From NCBI GenBank assembly GCA_904380375.1, contig CAJFID010000003.1, positions 1-64,000 on the forward strand: a stretch of DNA of 64,000 nucleotides, read 5' to 3'. Below are positions 1 to 6,639 of this stretch, piece after piece (position 1 is the stretch's first letter; each line of letters opens with the position of its first letter). The notes beneath the pieces are model-generated. The model was not told the DNA's origin. It did not search any database and saw only the letters and a program-made list of their open reading frames with translations. This stretch comes from Avimonas intestinalis. Lineage in GTDB: Bacteria > Bacillota > Clostridia > Oscillospirales > Acutalibacteraceae. Made by a program: the position numbers and the translations under genes.

Positions 1-368
1 ATTAACGCCAGGCCTCGCAAAGTCCTTAACTTCCATTCTGCCCAGGAATTATGGCACTTTGAACTTAACTCCTGCTGCTCTTAGTTTGACAATTCACTAT
101 GTGTCTGGGAAGGACCATGCTTTGGCCGGCGGGGCTTCCCCTATTCCAAGCCGAAGCGGCCAATTTGGCGCGGCGCTGCTCAGTAACGCGGCGGTCGTAC
201 TGCGCGATCTATCCGTTGGGAAAACAAGGTGAAAACGACCGGGGCTGTGCGTTTGCACCGCACAGCCCCGGTCGTTTGCTGTATGCAGGATTCCGCAGAG
301 CACCGATCTGTCGGTGGCCGTAGAGGACGGCCGGGAAAGCCGGCTCGCTGCACGCAAGGCTCACTCCG
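1..368. other. Intergenic left edge, no convincing gene
   Basis: Several short open frames cross this stretch on both strands, but none has a ribosome binding site or a recognisable protein, and they overlap each other and the hairpin at 233-277. The only clear element is that hairpin. A gene ending left of the window edge may use it. Confidence 0.5.
233..277. terminator. Perfect 19-bp stem-loop, probable bidirectional terminator
   Basis: Bases 233-251 pair perfectly with 259-277 around a 7-nt loop. The stem starts with A residues and ends with TTT, so it can act as an intrinsic terminator on either strand. It lies beyond the 3' end of the small minus-strand gene that stops at 369. Confidence 0.6.
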
Positions 369-581
369 CTACAGATCAGCGAAGCAGGAGACCTCGCTGG
401 CGGCACAGCCGTGATTTTTCAGGGCGTTGAGCAGCGATTCGCTGCTCATACGGCGGCCGCAGTAAACTTCGGCCTGATCGCCCTGTACGTCGGCGTGCAT
501 CACGCCGGACAGCTCGTTGAGCGCTTCGGATGCCAAGGCCGGGTCCGTGCCGGATTCCAGCCGCAGGATGACTTTCTTCAT
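369..581 (-). CDS. Small HMA-like (heavy-metal-associated fold) protein
   Basis: This 70-residue protein begins MKKVILRLESG and has the size and beta-alpha-beta pattern of HMA/copper-chaperone-like domains. The metal-binding CxxC in the first loop is absent; the corresponding loop reads SGTDPALASEAL. Two cysteines (in VYCGRR and HGCAAS) and one in VSCF lie elsewhere. The ATG at 581 is chosen because GGGAGG lies about 10 nt upstream; a longer frame to 629 has no such site. Many Firmicutes carry such degenerate HMA proteins of unknown role. It might bind metal through another site or be a protein-protein module. The fold is inferred from pattern only. Confidence 0.6.
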   Translation of the reverse strand: MKKVILRLESGTDPALASEALNELSGVMHADVQGDQAEVYCGRRMSSESLLNALKNHGCAASEVSCFADL

Positions 582-655
582 GAGAATACCGCCTCCCGGA
601 TCTTTGTTTTCTGAGGCTAGTATCTGCACAAATGGCGGTTTTATGTCCAGCCAAA

Positions 656-700
656 CGAAAAACCGGCCTCTCTCCCGCTGTACAGCGGGAGAGAGGCCGG
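656..700 (-). terminator. Intrinsic terminator of the GNAT gene
   Basis: Bases 663-681 and 682-700 form a perfect palindrome. Read on the minus strand, immediately after the stop of the gene ending at 711, the stem is followed by a T-rich run (complement of 651-662). This is a typical rho-independent terminator. Confidence 0.8.
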
Positions 701-710
701 CTGTGGCTTT

Positions 711-1178
711 TTATTTGCTTTCCGGAGAAAGCTCCCGGATCATTTGGCGGTAGGCAAAATCCTGATATCCCGCCCGGCGGTAGAGCCGGACGGCGCCTTC
801 GTTGTCCTCGGCGACCTCAAGACGCAGCCGGGCAATCCTGTCCGGCTGTGTCTGGGGGTATTCCTCTGCCAGATAGCGCAGGAATTGGCCGCCAAGCCCG
901 CGCCCCTGGAAGGCGGGGCGGATATACACCTCTTCCACCCAAACCACGAGGCCGCCCGCTTCGTTGGAATATGTCTTGGCAAGCAGGGCGTAGCCTGCCT
1001 CCTGGCCGTCCGCTTCAAAAACGAAGGCGTCCGCATACGGCGATCCGGCAAGGATCCGGTCGACGGTTTGACGGAAATGATCCTCCGGAACGGGATGCAG
1101 CACGGCGGGGGAATGGTAGAATTCCTTCATCATGGCAACGACGGTTTCCCTGTCCTTTTGGGTAATGGTTCGAAACAC
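711..1178 (-). CDS. GNAT family N-acetyltransferase
   Basis: This 155-residue protein of the GCN5-related acetyltransferase fold starts (V)FRTITQKDRETVVAMM. The acetyl-CoA pyrophosphate-binding motif is RPAFQGRGLGGQFL (QxxGxG/A type), preceded by the beta-4 strand VVWVEEVYIRP and followed by the C-terminal LYRRAGYQDF signature. The substrate cannot be told. The GTG at 1178 is preferred because AGGAGG lies 10 nt upstream and the protein then begins at the usual point of the fold; the longer frame to 1331 has no supporting site. It is a single-gene unit ending in the hairpin at 663-700. Confidence 0.85.
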   Translation of the reverse strand: MFRTITQKDRETVVAMMKEFYHSPAVLHPVPEDHFRQTVDRILAGSPYADAFVFEADGQEAGYALLAKTYSNEAGGLVVWVEEVYIRPAFQGRGLGGQFLRYLAEEYPQTQPDRIARLRLEVAEDNEGAVRLYRRAGYQDFAYRQMIRELSPESK

Positions 1179-1327
1179 GGGGATGATACCTCCTGAATAA
1201 AATATGGCAATAGACCGTGTGCTCTTTCCTAGGTGGGGCACCCCGAAAAGAAGAGCGTTAGCCCCTACTGGATTCTTTTTTCGCTTTGAGGCCGGAGCAT
1301 CAAAACGGTGCCCCGGTTTGCAGGCGT

Positions 1328-2833
1328 TCATTCCGGATCGGGCGGCGATTCCAGTTCAATATAGAATTCCACCCCGTCCTCCTGGTTGATCACGCCGTAA
1401 GGCATGTGATGGGCGTTCATTATTGCCGCGACGACCGACAGGCCGATCCCCGTCCCTCCATAAGCGCGGGTGCGTGCTTTGTCCACCTTATAAAAGCTTT
1501 CCCAGATGCGGGGCAGTTCTTCGGTAGGGATGGTGCCCCCGGTGTTGAAAACCGAAATACGCACCCTCCGGCCCTGCGTATCGTCTCCCGGCGCGATGCG
1601 CAGCACAATCCGGCCGTGTTGGCTCACATGGTTCAGCGCATTCGAAAGATAGTTGCTCAGGACGTTTTCCATCAGGAATTCATCCGCCCATACAAAGACC
1701 GGATGGGGCGGGGGAGGCGTTACCGTCACGCCCTTTTCCTCAAAGCGGGGACGGTTTTTCTGCACCAGGCTGTACAGCAGTTCGCAGATATCAAACCGCT
1801 CAATCGTGATCTGCTCGTTGCCGGCCTCAAGCTGCATCAGCATCGTCATTTTTTTGATCAGTACGCTCATTTTCCCCGCTTCGTCCTCAATCACCTCGCA
1901 GTAATAGGCGCGGTTTTCCGCGTCGCCCGCAATGTCCTCTTTGAGCCCCTCGGCATAGGTTTGGATCAGGGAAATCGGCGTTTTCAGCTCATGGGAAACG
2001 TTGGCGATAAAGGCGCGGCGCGCTTCGTTCTGCCGTGTTTTCCGCTCGTTTTCATTGGTCAGCTGCAAGTTGGCGGTCTTCAGCTCGCCGACCGCCGATT
2101 CCAGGGCGGACGACATGGTGTTGATGCTGCGGCCGAGATCCCCCAGCTCGTCGCCCCGCCGGCCGGTATAGCGGTCGGAGAAGTTCAATTGAGAGACGTT
2201 GCCGGCGATGCGGGACAGCTCCTTGATCGGTCGGGTAAAGCTGCGGGCATAGAGCAGGATGAAAACCGTGCTGATCAATAGGGTGGCTGCGCCGGAAAGC
2301 AGGAGGAACTGGTTGGTGATCCCGATGCTTTCTTCAATGGCGGCGATCGGGGTGCTCATGATGACGCTGTAGCCGTTGCTGAATCTTCCCATGAGAATGA
2401 TGATATTGGAATCGGTGCGGGAATCCTTGCTGACCCCCAGCTGATAGGTGCCGTTTTCGGTTAGGATCAGCGGAAGATCCATGAAATATTGGGAATACGA
2501 GGAGCTCTTGTCATAATTGGGGCCGAAAAGGATCCCATAGCTGTTCCACACCGTCATGCGCACGTTCTGGTTGAGATACAGGCGGTACATTTCCTCCGTC
2601 GCCTGTTCGGCGTTGCCGTCAAACAGGCCGTCCACCGTTTCAAAGGCGTCTTCAAGCGAACGCTCTTTTGCGCTTTGGTAGTACGAAACCAGGACAAAAT
2701 TGTTCAGCAGCCAGTTAAACGCCAGCAGCAGGAACAAACAGGCAAAGGTGCCGGCGAACAGCTTCCAGGCAATGGAATTGCGCAGACGGCGTTTAGGGGC
2801 GGCCGGATTGGCAGGAGCGCTTGGTTTCATCAT
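1328..2833 (-). CDS. Two-component sensor histidine kinase
   Basis: This 501-residue membrane kinase has TM1 at about residues 23-48, an extracytoplasmic sensor region to about 172, TM2 at about 175-196, HAMP at about 197-250, and a HisKA dimerisation domain with the phospho-accepting His281 in SHELKTP. The ATP-binding HATPase domain has an N box around 390-404, FNTG in place of the D-x-G box (as in VanS-like kinases) and GGTGIGLS around 459-466. It would autophosphorylate and pass phosphate to the response regulator encoded 52 nt upstream in the same operon. GAGGA lies about 7 nt before the ATG. The signal is unknown; VanS-like features hint at an envelope or antibiotic stimulus, but that is inference. 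Confidence 0.93.
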   Translation of the reverse strand: MMKPSAPANPAAPKRRLRNSIAWKLFAGTFACLFLLLAFNWLLNNFVLVSYYQSAKERSLEDAFETVDGLFDGNAEQATEEMYRLYLNQNVRMTVWNSYGILFGPNYDKSSSYSQYFMDLPLILTENGTYQLGVSKDSRTDSNIIILMGRFSNGYSVIMSTPIAAIEESIGITNQFLLLSGAATLLISTVFILLYARSFTRPIKELSRIAGNVSQLNFSDRYTGRRGDELGDLGRSINTMSSALESAVGELKTANLQLTNENERKTRQNEARRAFIANVSHELKTPISLIQTYAEGLKEDIAGDAENRAYYCEVIEDEAGKMSVLIKKMTMLMQLEAGNEQITIERFDICELLYSLVQKNRPRFEEKGVTVTPPPPHPVFVWADEFLMENVLSNYLSNALNHVSQHGRIVLRIAPGDDTQGRRVRISVFNTGGTIPTEELPRIWESFYKVDKARTRAYGGTGIGLSVVAAIMNAHHMPYGVINQEDGVEFYIELESPPDPE

Positions 2834-2885
2834 CAGGGTTCCTCGTTTCTATACGGGCTGGCCGGACGGAAGGGGCACAGCGACC

Positions 2886-3578
2886 CTAGACCTCGAATTT
2901 GTAGCCGACGCCTCGGATGGTGCGGATGTACTCCCCGCGTTTTCCCAGCTTGCTGCGCAGCTTTTTGATATGGGTGTCAACCGTGCGGGCGTCGCCGTAA
3001 TAATCGTACCGCCAGACCGCGTCCAGGATTTTGTCGCGGGACAGGGCGATGCCGGGATTGTCCATAAGGTAGACCAACAGTTCGAATTCGGTGTACGTCA
3101 ATTCGACCGGGACCCCGTCCACCCTTACCTCCCGTCCCTCGCGGTCAACGGTGAGCCCCGGGGTTTCCTGCTTGGGGGGAGGGCCGGCTTCCGAAGCGCC
3201 GCCCTGTGTGCGGCGCAGCACCGCCTCAATGCGCGCCAGCAGGATTTTTAGGCTGAACGGCTTGGTGATGTACTCGTCTATACCCAGCGAAAAGCCCTGG
3301 AGCTCGTCCTCTTCTTCTCCGCGCGCGGTCAGCATGATGATCGGCACATCGGACTTCGCATGGATGGCACGGCAGGTTTCCCAGCCGTCCATGCGGGGCA
3401 TCATGACGTCCAAAAGGACCAGGCAGGGAGCCCGCTGCTCAAACTTTTCCAGGGCCTCCACGCCGTCGCCGGCTTCGATGGTATCGTATCCCTTGATACG
3501 CAGATAATCGCTGATGACGCGGCGCATCCGCTCCTCATCGTCAACAATCAGGATTAAGGGCTGCGTCGACTGCTGCAT
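2886..3578 (-). CDS. OmpR/PhoB-family response regulator
   Basis: This 230-residue transcription regulator has a receiver domain at residues 8-120 with the acidic pair in IVDDEE, phospho-acceptor Asp57 in LLDVMMP, Thr84 in MLTA and Lys106 in ITKPF. A winged-helix Trans_reg_C domain follows (about 135-228) with the typical ELLVYLMDNPG and RTVDTHIKKLRSKLG segments. It is the first gene of the operon and its cognate kinase follows after 52 nt. It is expected to bind direct repeats upstream of its targets, possibly including its own promoter. The ATG at 3578 is preceded by GGAGG. Confidence 0.95.
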   Translation of the reverse strand: MQQSTQPLILIVDDEERMRRVISDYLRIKGYDTIEAGDGVEALEKFEQRAPCLVLLDVMMPRMDGWETCRAIHAKSDVPIIMLTARGEEEDELQGFSLGIDEYITKPFSLKILLARIEAVLRRTQGGASEAGPPPKQETPGLTVDREGREVRVDGVPVELTYTEFELLVYLMDNPGIALSRDKILDAVWRYDYYGDARTVDTHIKKLRSKLGKRGEYIRTIRGVGYKFEV

Positions 3579-3727
3579 GCTGCTGCCTCCTTTTCTTGGC
3601 GGCCCGGCCGGACCGGGGCGGATCCGGCCGCAAAGGCTTCTGTTTTCCCGCCGGACAGCCGTGGAGCTTCCGGCCCCAACGGCGGGTTTTTGGAAAGAGA
3701 CGGACGGGAATCCGACGTACTAAGGCC

Positions 3728-3738
3728 AGTATACCATA
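3728..3738 (-). promoter_or_regulatory. Extended -10 promoter of the response regulator operon
   Basis: On the minus strand the sequence reads TATGGTATACT, an extended -10 (TGG before TATACT) about 150 nt upstream of the regulator start. No good -35 is visible at 17 nt, which is usual for extended -10 promoters. Confidence 0.55.
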
Positions 3739-3835
3739 TTTTTCGGCAAAAGTGTCCGCCTTCTTCGTTTTTCCGGCCTTTTTGCGGGGAAAGCCGCTTT
3801 CTCCGCCCCGCCCGGTAGCGCGAAAGGGCAAAATG

Positions 3836-3844
3836 TGGTATAGT
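3836..3844 (+). promoter_or_regulatory. Extended -10 promoter of the GNAT gene
   Basis: TGG followed by TATAGT forms an extended -10 about 105 nt before the GNAT start at 3950. No convincing -35 is present. Confidence 0.5.
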
Positions 3845-3949
3845 AATAGCGGCTTCGGCCCGGCTCCGGCGGCATAGAAAAGCCGCGGAAGCGCAAAAGC
3901 GCCTGCGATGGGCGGCTGGAGGGCCCGGACGGCGAATGGAGGAAGAAGA

Positions 3950-4384
3950 ATGCAAGAGCGTGAGCAATGGCTTGACGGAAGCTGCGACAACCTTGCGGGG
4001 GCGTTTGCCATCCGGCTGGAGGTATTCTGCGACGAGCAGGGGTATTCGCCCGAAATGGAGCTGGACGGCCAGGATAACGCCGCGTGGCATCTGCTCCTGT
4101 GGGAGGGGGAGGAGCCGGCGGGAACCGGACGGATTTACTGGAAGGATCGGGAAACGGTGGGCCTGGGACGGATCGCGGTGCGAAAGCCCTGGCGGGGCCG
4201 CGGGACGGGCAGGAGGCTGCTGGAGGCGATGGAAAATAAGGCGCGGGAGCTCGGCGCCAAAAAAGCGGAGCTGGACGCGCAATGCCGCGTGATCGGGTTT
4301 TATGAGAAATGCGGCTATTCCGTCTGCGGAGAAGAGCATATGGACGGCCACGTCCCGCACAAAATGATGAAAAAAAGCCTATAA
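3950..4384 (+). CDS. GNAT family N-acetyltransferase (ElaA/YjcF-like)
   Basis: This 144-residue GNAT protein has the family opening seen in ElaA/YjcF proteins: a conserved region reading LRxxVFxxEQ (here IRLEVFCDEQGYSPEMELD), then AAWHLLLWE, the strand GLGRIAVRKPWRGRGTGRRL that carries the acetyl-CoA loop, and a C-terminal FYEKCGYSV segment. The substrate is unknown. The ATG at 3950 follows GGAGG by 7 nt; an in-frame ATG 42 nt earlier has no such site. The gene is monocistronic and followed at once by the promoter of a structured RNA. Confidence 0.85.
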   Translation: MQEREQWLDGSCDNLAGAFAIRLEVFCDEQGYSPEMELDGQDNAAWHLLLWEGEEPAGTGRIYWKDRETVGLGRIAVRKPWRGRGTGRRLLEAMENKARELGAKKAELDAQCRVIGFYEKCGYSVCGEEHMDGHVPHKMMKKSL

Positions 4385-4420
4385 AAAGCCTATAAATTAA
4401 AAAAATATCCAAATTTATTC

Positions 4421-4449
4421 TTGACAAAATCAATAAAAAGGTGTAAAAT
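4421..4449 (+). promoter_or_regulatory. Strong sigma-A promoter of the unassigned RNA
   Basis: TTGACA at 4421-4426 and TAAAAT at 4444-4449 are separated by exactly 17 nt in an AT-rich stretch that stands out from the GC-rich surroundings. Transcription is predicted to start near 4456. Confidence 0.85.
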
Positions 4450-4455
4450 AATTCT

Positions 4456-4699
4456 ATCGTTTCCTGTGCCCTTCCTGGCATACAGGGGAAATGCCGGAGT
4501 AAGCATCGGCCGCGGGCAAGGGATCGGAAAGGGGGATTTTGCTGTGCTGAAAAGGTACCGCATAGGGGAAAGGGTTCGTAGAGAGGGCCTTGACAACTGA
4601 ATCTTCCTGCAAGACAACCCGATCCCACAAAATAGGGCGGCTGTGTGCCGGCGCCCTTTATATGGTGAGGAGCCGTGGCTGCGTTGTCACGGTTTTTTT
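4456..4699 (+). ncRNA. Structured noncoding RNA with its own promoter and terminator (raiA-motif or 6S-like candidate)
   Basis: The roughly 240-nt transcript lies between a near-consensus promoter and an intrinsic terminator and has no plausible reading frame with a ribosome site. It can form a long-range perfect 8-bp helix (4520-4527 with 4619-4626). Local hairpins include GCCG/CGGC around 4493-4510, CTTG/CAAG (4589-4592 with 4610-4613) and a GC hairpin near 4634-4660. GGCAT near 4479 can also pair with ATGCC, so a pseudoknot or switch is possible. rnpB follows with a separate promoter. Size and independent transcription fit known standalone RNAs of clostridia such as the raiA-motif RNA or 6S RNA, but I cannot confirm either from memory. 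It does not resemble SRP RNA or tmRNA. Confidence 0.7.
4671..4699 (+). terminator. Intrinsic terminator of the unassigned RNA
   Basis: AGCCGTG at 4671-4677 pairs with CACGGTT at 4688-4694 (one G-U pair) and the stem runs into seven T residues at 4693-4699. Confidence 0.8.
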
Positions 4700-4895
4700 G
4701 CACCCATTTTTGCTCCATACGGCCCTTCCGGAGAGGATAAGCGAAGGGGCTGGAGGCGGATGAAAAACGCGACAAGCCCACTGGTCCGCATGAGGGGGCA
4801 GTATCAACGACAGCAAGGCCGAAAAATTCCATAGCGCCCTCCCGGTTTCAGCGTGCCGGGGGACGGCAGAGGTGCGGATGCCAAAGCGCCGGCAG

Positions 4896-4924
4896 TTGAC
4901 AAAACCCGCCGGATGCTTTAGTAT
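4896..4924 (+). promoter_or_regulatory. Promoter of rnpB
   Basis: TTGACA at 4896-4901 and TAGTAT at 4919-4924 are spaced by 17 nt. The predicted start, near 4931, coincides with the first strand of the P1 helix of RNase P RNA. Confidence 0.85.
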
Positions 4925-4930
4925 AAACAC

Positions 4931-5270
4931 CGTTGAGCGGGCTGAACAGCCGCGTACCCGCATGGACGGGTATGAGGAAAGTCCGAGCACCACAGGGCAG
5001 GATAACGGCTAACGGCCGCCGGGGGTGACCCTAGGGAAAGTGCAACAGAGATATACCGCCGCGGTTTCGCGGTAAGGGTGGAAAGGCGAGGTAAGAGCTC
5101 ACCGGCGTATGGGAGACCATGCGGCCCTGCAAACCCTATCCGGTGCAACGCCGACTGAAGCAATCCATCGGCCCGATGGGCTTCGACGGGCGGCTAGAGC
5201 CGTATGGCAACATACGGTCGAGATAGATGGCTGTTCACGACAGAACTCGGCTTACAGGCCCGCTCATCCT
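4931..5270 (+). ncRNA. rnpB: RNase P RNA, bacterial class A
   Basis: This is the catalytic RNA of ribonuclease P, which trims the 5' leader of pre-tRNAs. Recognised conserved blocks in order are GAGGAAAGTCCGAGC near 4974, CACAGGGCAGG near 4991, TAGGGAAAGTGCAACAGAGA near 5032, GGTGGAAAGGCGAGGTAAGA near 5077, AACCCTATCCGGTGCAACG near 5134 and AGATAGATGGCTGTTC near 5221. The ends pair as helix P1 (TTGAGCGGGC at 4933 with GCCCGCTCA ending at 5266). The order and the P15-P17 arrangement fit the ancestral class A rather than the Bacillus-type class B. Ends are estimated from P1 pairing. A terminator hairpin follows at 5281. Confidence 0.96.
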
Positions 5271-5280
5271 TTGGTTTCTT

Positions 5281-5324
5281 GGCAGGACGCTGCCGCCTCT
5301 TGGCGGAGGGCGCCCTGCCTTTTT
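5281..5324 (+). terminator. Terminator of rnpB
   Basis: A GGCAGG...CCTGCC stem with an inner CCGCC/GGCGG helix spans 5281-5319 and is followed by five T residues. Confidence 0.85.
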
Positions 5325-5330
5325 CCTTAT

Positions 5331-5360
5331 ACCAGCTTATACCAGCTTATACCGGCTTAT
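5331..5360 (+). repeat. Three tandem copies of a 10-bp unit
   Basis: ACCAGCTTAT occurs twice in succession at 5331-5350 and a third time with one change (ACCGGCTTAT) at 5351-5360, directly after the rnpB terminator. This looks like a slippage-type microsatellite, with no function evident. Confidence 0.7.
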
Positions 5361-5505
5361 GCCGACGTTTGTAGAGCGCTGCGCGTTCTGCCGCCGTCCC
5401 CGGCTGGCAGGACGCACAAGGGGACAGTCGTTTTTCACCGCTTGGGACGGCCGGCTGTAGAGTGTTTCAGGAATAACGGCGGACAAGTCAAAGGAGGAAT
5501 ACAGC

Positions 5506-6528
5506 ATGGATAACAGCAAATTTCTGCGGTGGGGGATTCTGGGCTGCGGTGGCATCGCCCGCCGGATGGCTTCGGTGATCGCTTCACGGGACAATATGGC
5601 GCTTGCCGCCGTAGCGGCCAAGGACGCCGCGCGGGCGGAAGCCTTTGCACGGGAGCAGGGAGCAGAAAAGGCTTACGGCAGTTACGCCCGCCTATTGCAG
5701 GACGGCGACGTGGACGCGGTCTATGTGGCTAATCTCCACCCGGCCCATTATGAGACGGTGCGCGGCTGCCTGCTGGCCGGCAAGCCGGTGCTCTGCGAGA
5801 AGCCGATGACCATGACCGCCGCACAGGCGGAGGACCTGTTCCGCCTGGCAAAAGAACAGAACCTCCTGCTGATGGAGGCGATGTGGAGCCGGTATCTCCC
5901 CGCCTGCCGGCAGGCGGCCGCCCTGGCGAAATCGGGGGGCTTGGGAGAGCTCAAGGGCGCAGTGATCGACTTCAGCAACTATTTCCCCTATGATCCCGGC
6001 CACCGGATTTACGATCCCGCAAAGGGTGGGGGCGCTTTGCTTGATGTGGGGATCTACGTCATCCACATGGCGTTCTCCCTTTTTGGGCCGGATTACTGTG
6101 CCGCAAGCGTCTCCGGCCGGCTCGCGCCGACCGGTGTTGATGAATTCGCTGCCCTGACGCTCGACTATCCGGACGGCCGGACGGCGGTTTTGAGCTGCGG
6201 AAGCGACCGGATGGGCACCATGGCCGCCACCATCCACGGGCGGGACGCCTGGATCAGCCTGCCCCATTTCTTCCAGGCCAATTCGTATACCCTGCATGTT
6301 ACCGGGAAGCCCGACGAGACCCGGCAGTTTGAAGAGATAGACGGCTTTGCCTACGAGGTGGAGGAATTCCGGCGCCTTTGGAGCCAGGGGGCATTAGAGA
6401 GCCCGCTCGTCCCGCATCGGGATACGGTCAAAGCGCTGGAATTGATGGAATGGGCAATGGATCAAATTCACGCGCAGGATGCCGGCCGCCGTGGCTTTTC
6501 CGGGACGGACGCCCGCCGGGAAGGGTAG
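5506..6528 (+). CDS. Gfo/Idh/MocA family NAD(P)-dependent oxidoreductase
   Basis: This 340-residue protein has an N-terminal Rossmann domain with the dinucleotide-binding GILGCGGIA at residues 10-18 and the family's catalytic-lysine motif CEKPMT (EKP at 98-100). The C-terminal alpha/beta domain contains GGGALLDVGIYVIH, a variant of the GGGxLxDxGxH motif. Members oxidise or reduce sugars, inositols or trans-dihydrodiols; the closest type may be a dihydrodiol/D-xylose dehydrogenase-like enzyme, but the substrate cannot be read. AAAGGAGG lies about 10 nt before the ATG. It stands alone between rnpB and the ABC transporter block. Confidence 0.9.
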   Translation: MDNSKFLRWGILGCGGIARRMASVIASRDNMALAAVAAKDAARAEAFAREQGAEKAYGSYARLLQDGDVDAVYVANLHPAHYETVRGCLLAGKPVLCEKPMTMTAAQAEDLFRLAKEQNLLLMEAMWSRYLPACRQAAALAKSGGLGELKGAVIDFSNYFPYDPGHRIYDPAKGGGALLDVGIYVIHMAFSLFGPDYCAASVSGRLAPTGVDEFAALTLDYPDGRTAVLSCGSDRMGTMAATIHGRDAWISLPHFFQANSYTLHVTGKPDETRQFEEIDGFAYEVEEFRRLWSQGALESPLVPHRDTVKALELMEWAMDQIHAQDAGRRGFSGTDARREG

Positions 6529-6639
6529 GACAGGCCGGCGCCGAGGGAAGGACACGGAATGCCGCCGGGAAGGGTAGGGCCCGTTTAAACCCTGTCGGCG
6601 TGCCTGCGCAGGCTGGAGAAGCCGTAGAAAGGAAAGCAT

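Larger units (their letters stand above)
3579..3949. other. Divergent intergenic region between the regulator operon and a GNAT gene
   Basis: No gene is supported here. The region holds two divergent promoters with extended -10 boxes (3728-3738 minus, 3836-3844 plus) and leaders of about 110-140 nt on both sides. No clear operator repeat was recognised. Confidence 0.5.

Noticed and set aside
1161..1180. GGTTCGAA as a tRNA T-arm
   Set aside because: It lies at the start of a GNAT gene and no acceptor, D or anticodon stems can be formed around it.
4456..4699. SRP RNA or tmRNA as identity of the RNA before rnpB
   Set aside because: The conserved SRP apical loop sequences and the tmRNA ends and tag-coding region are absent.
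5331..5360. Short tandem repeats as a CRISPR remnant
   Set aside because: The units are only 10 bp and directly adjacent, without spacers.
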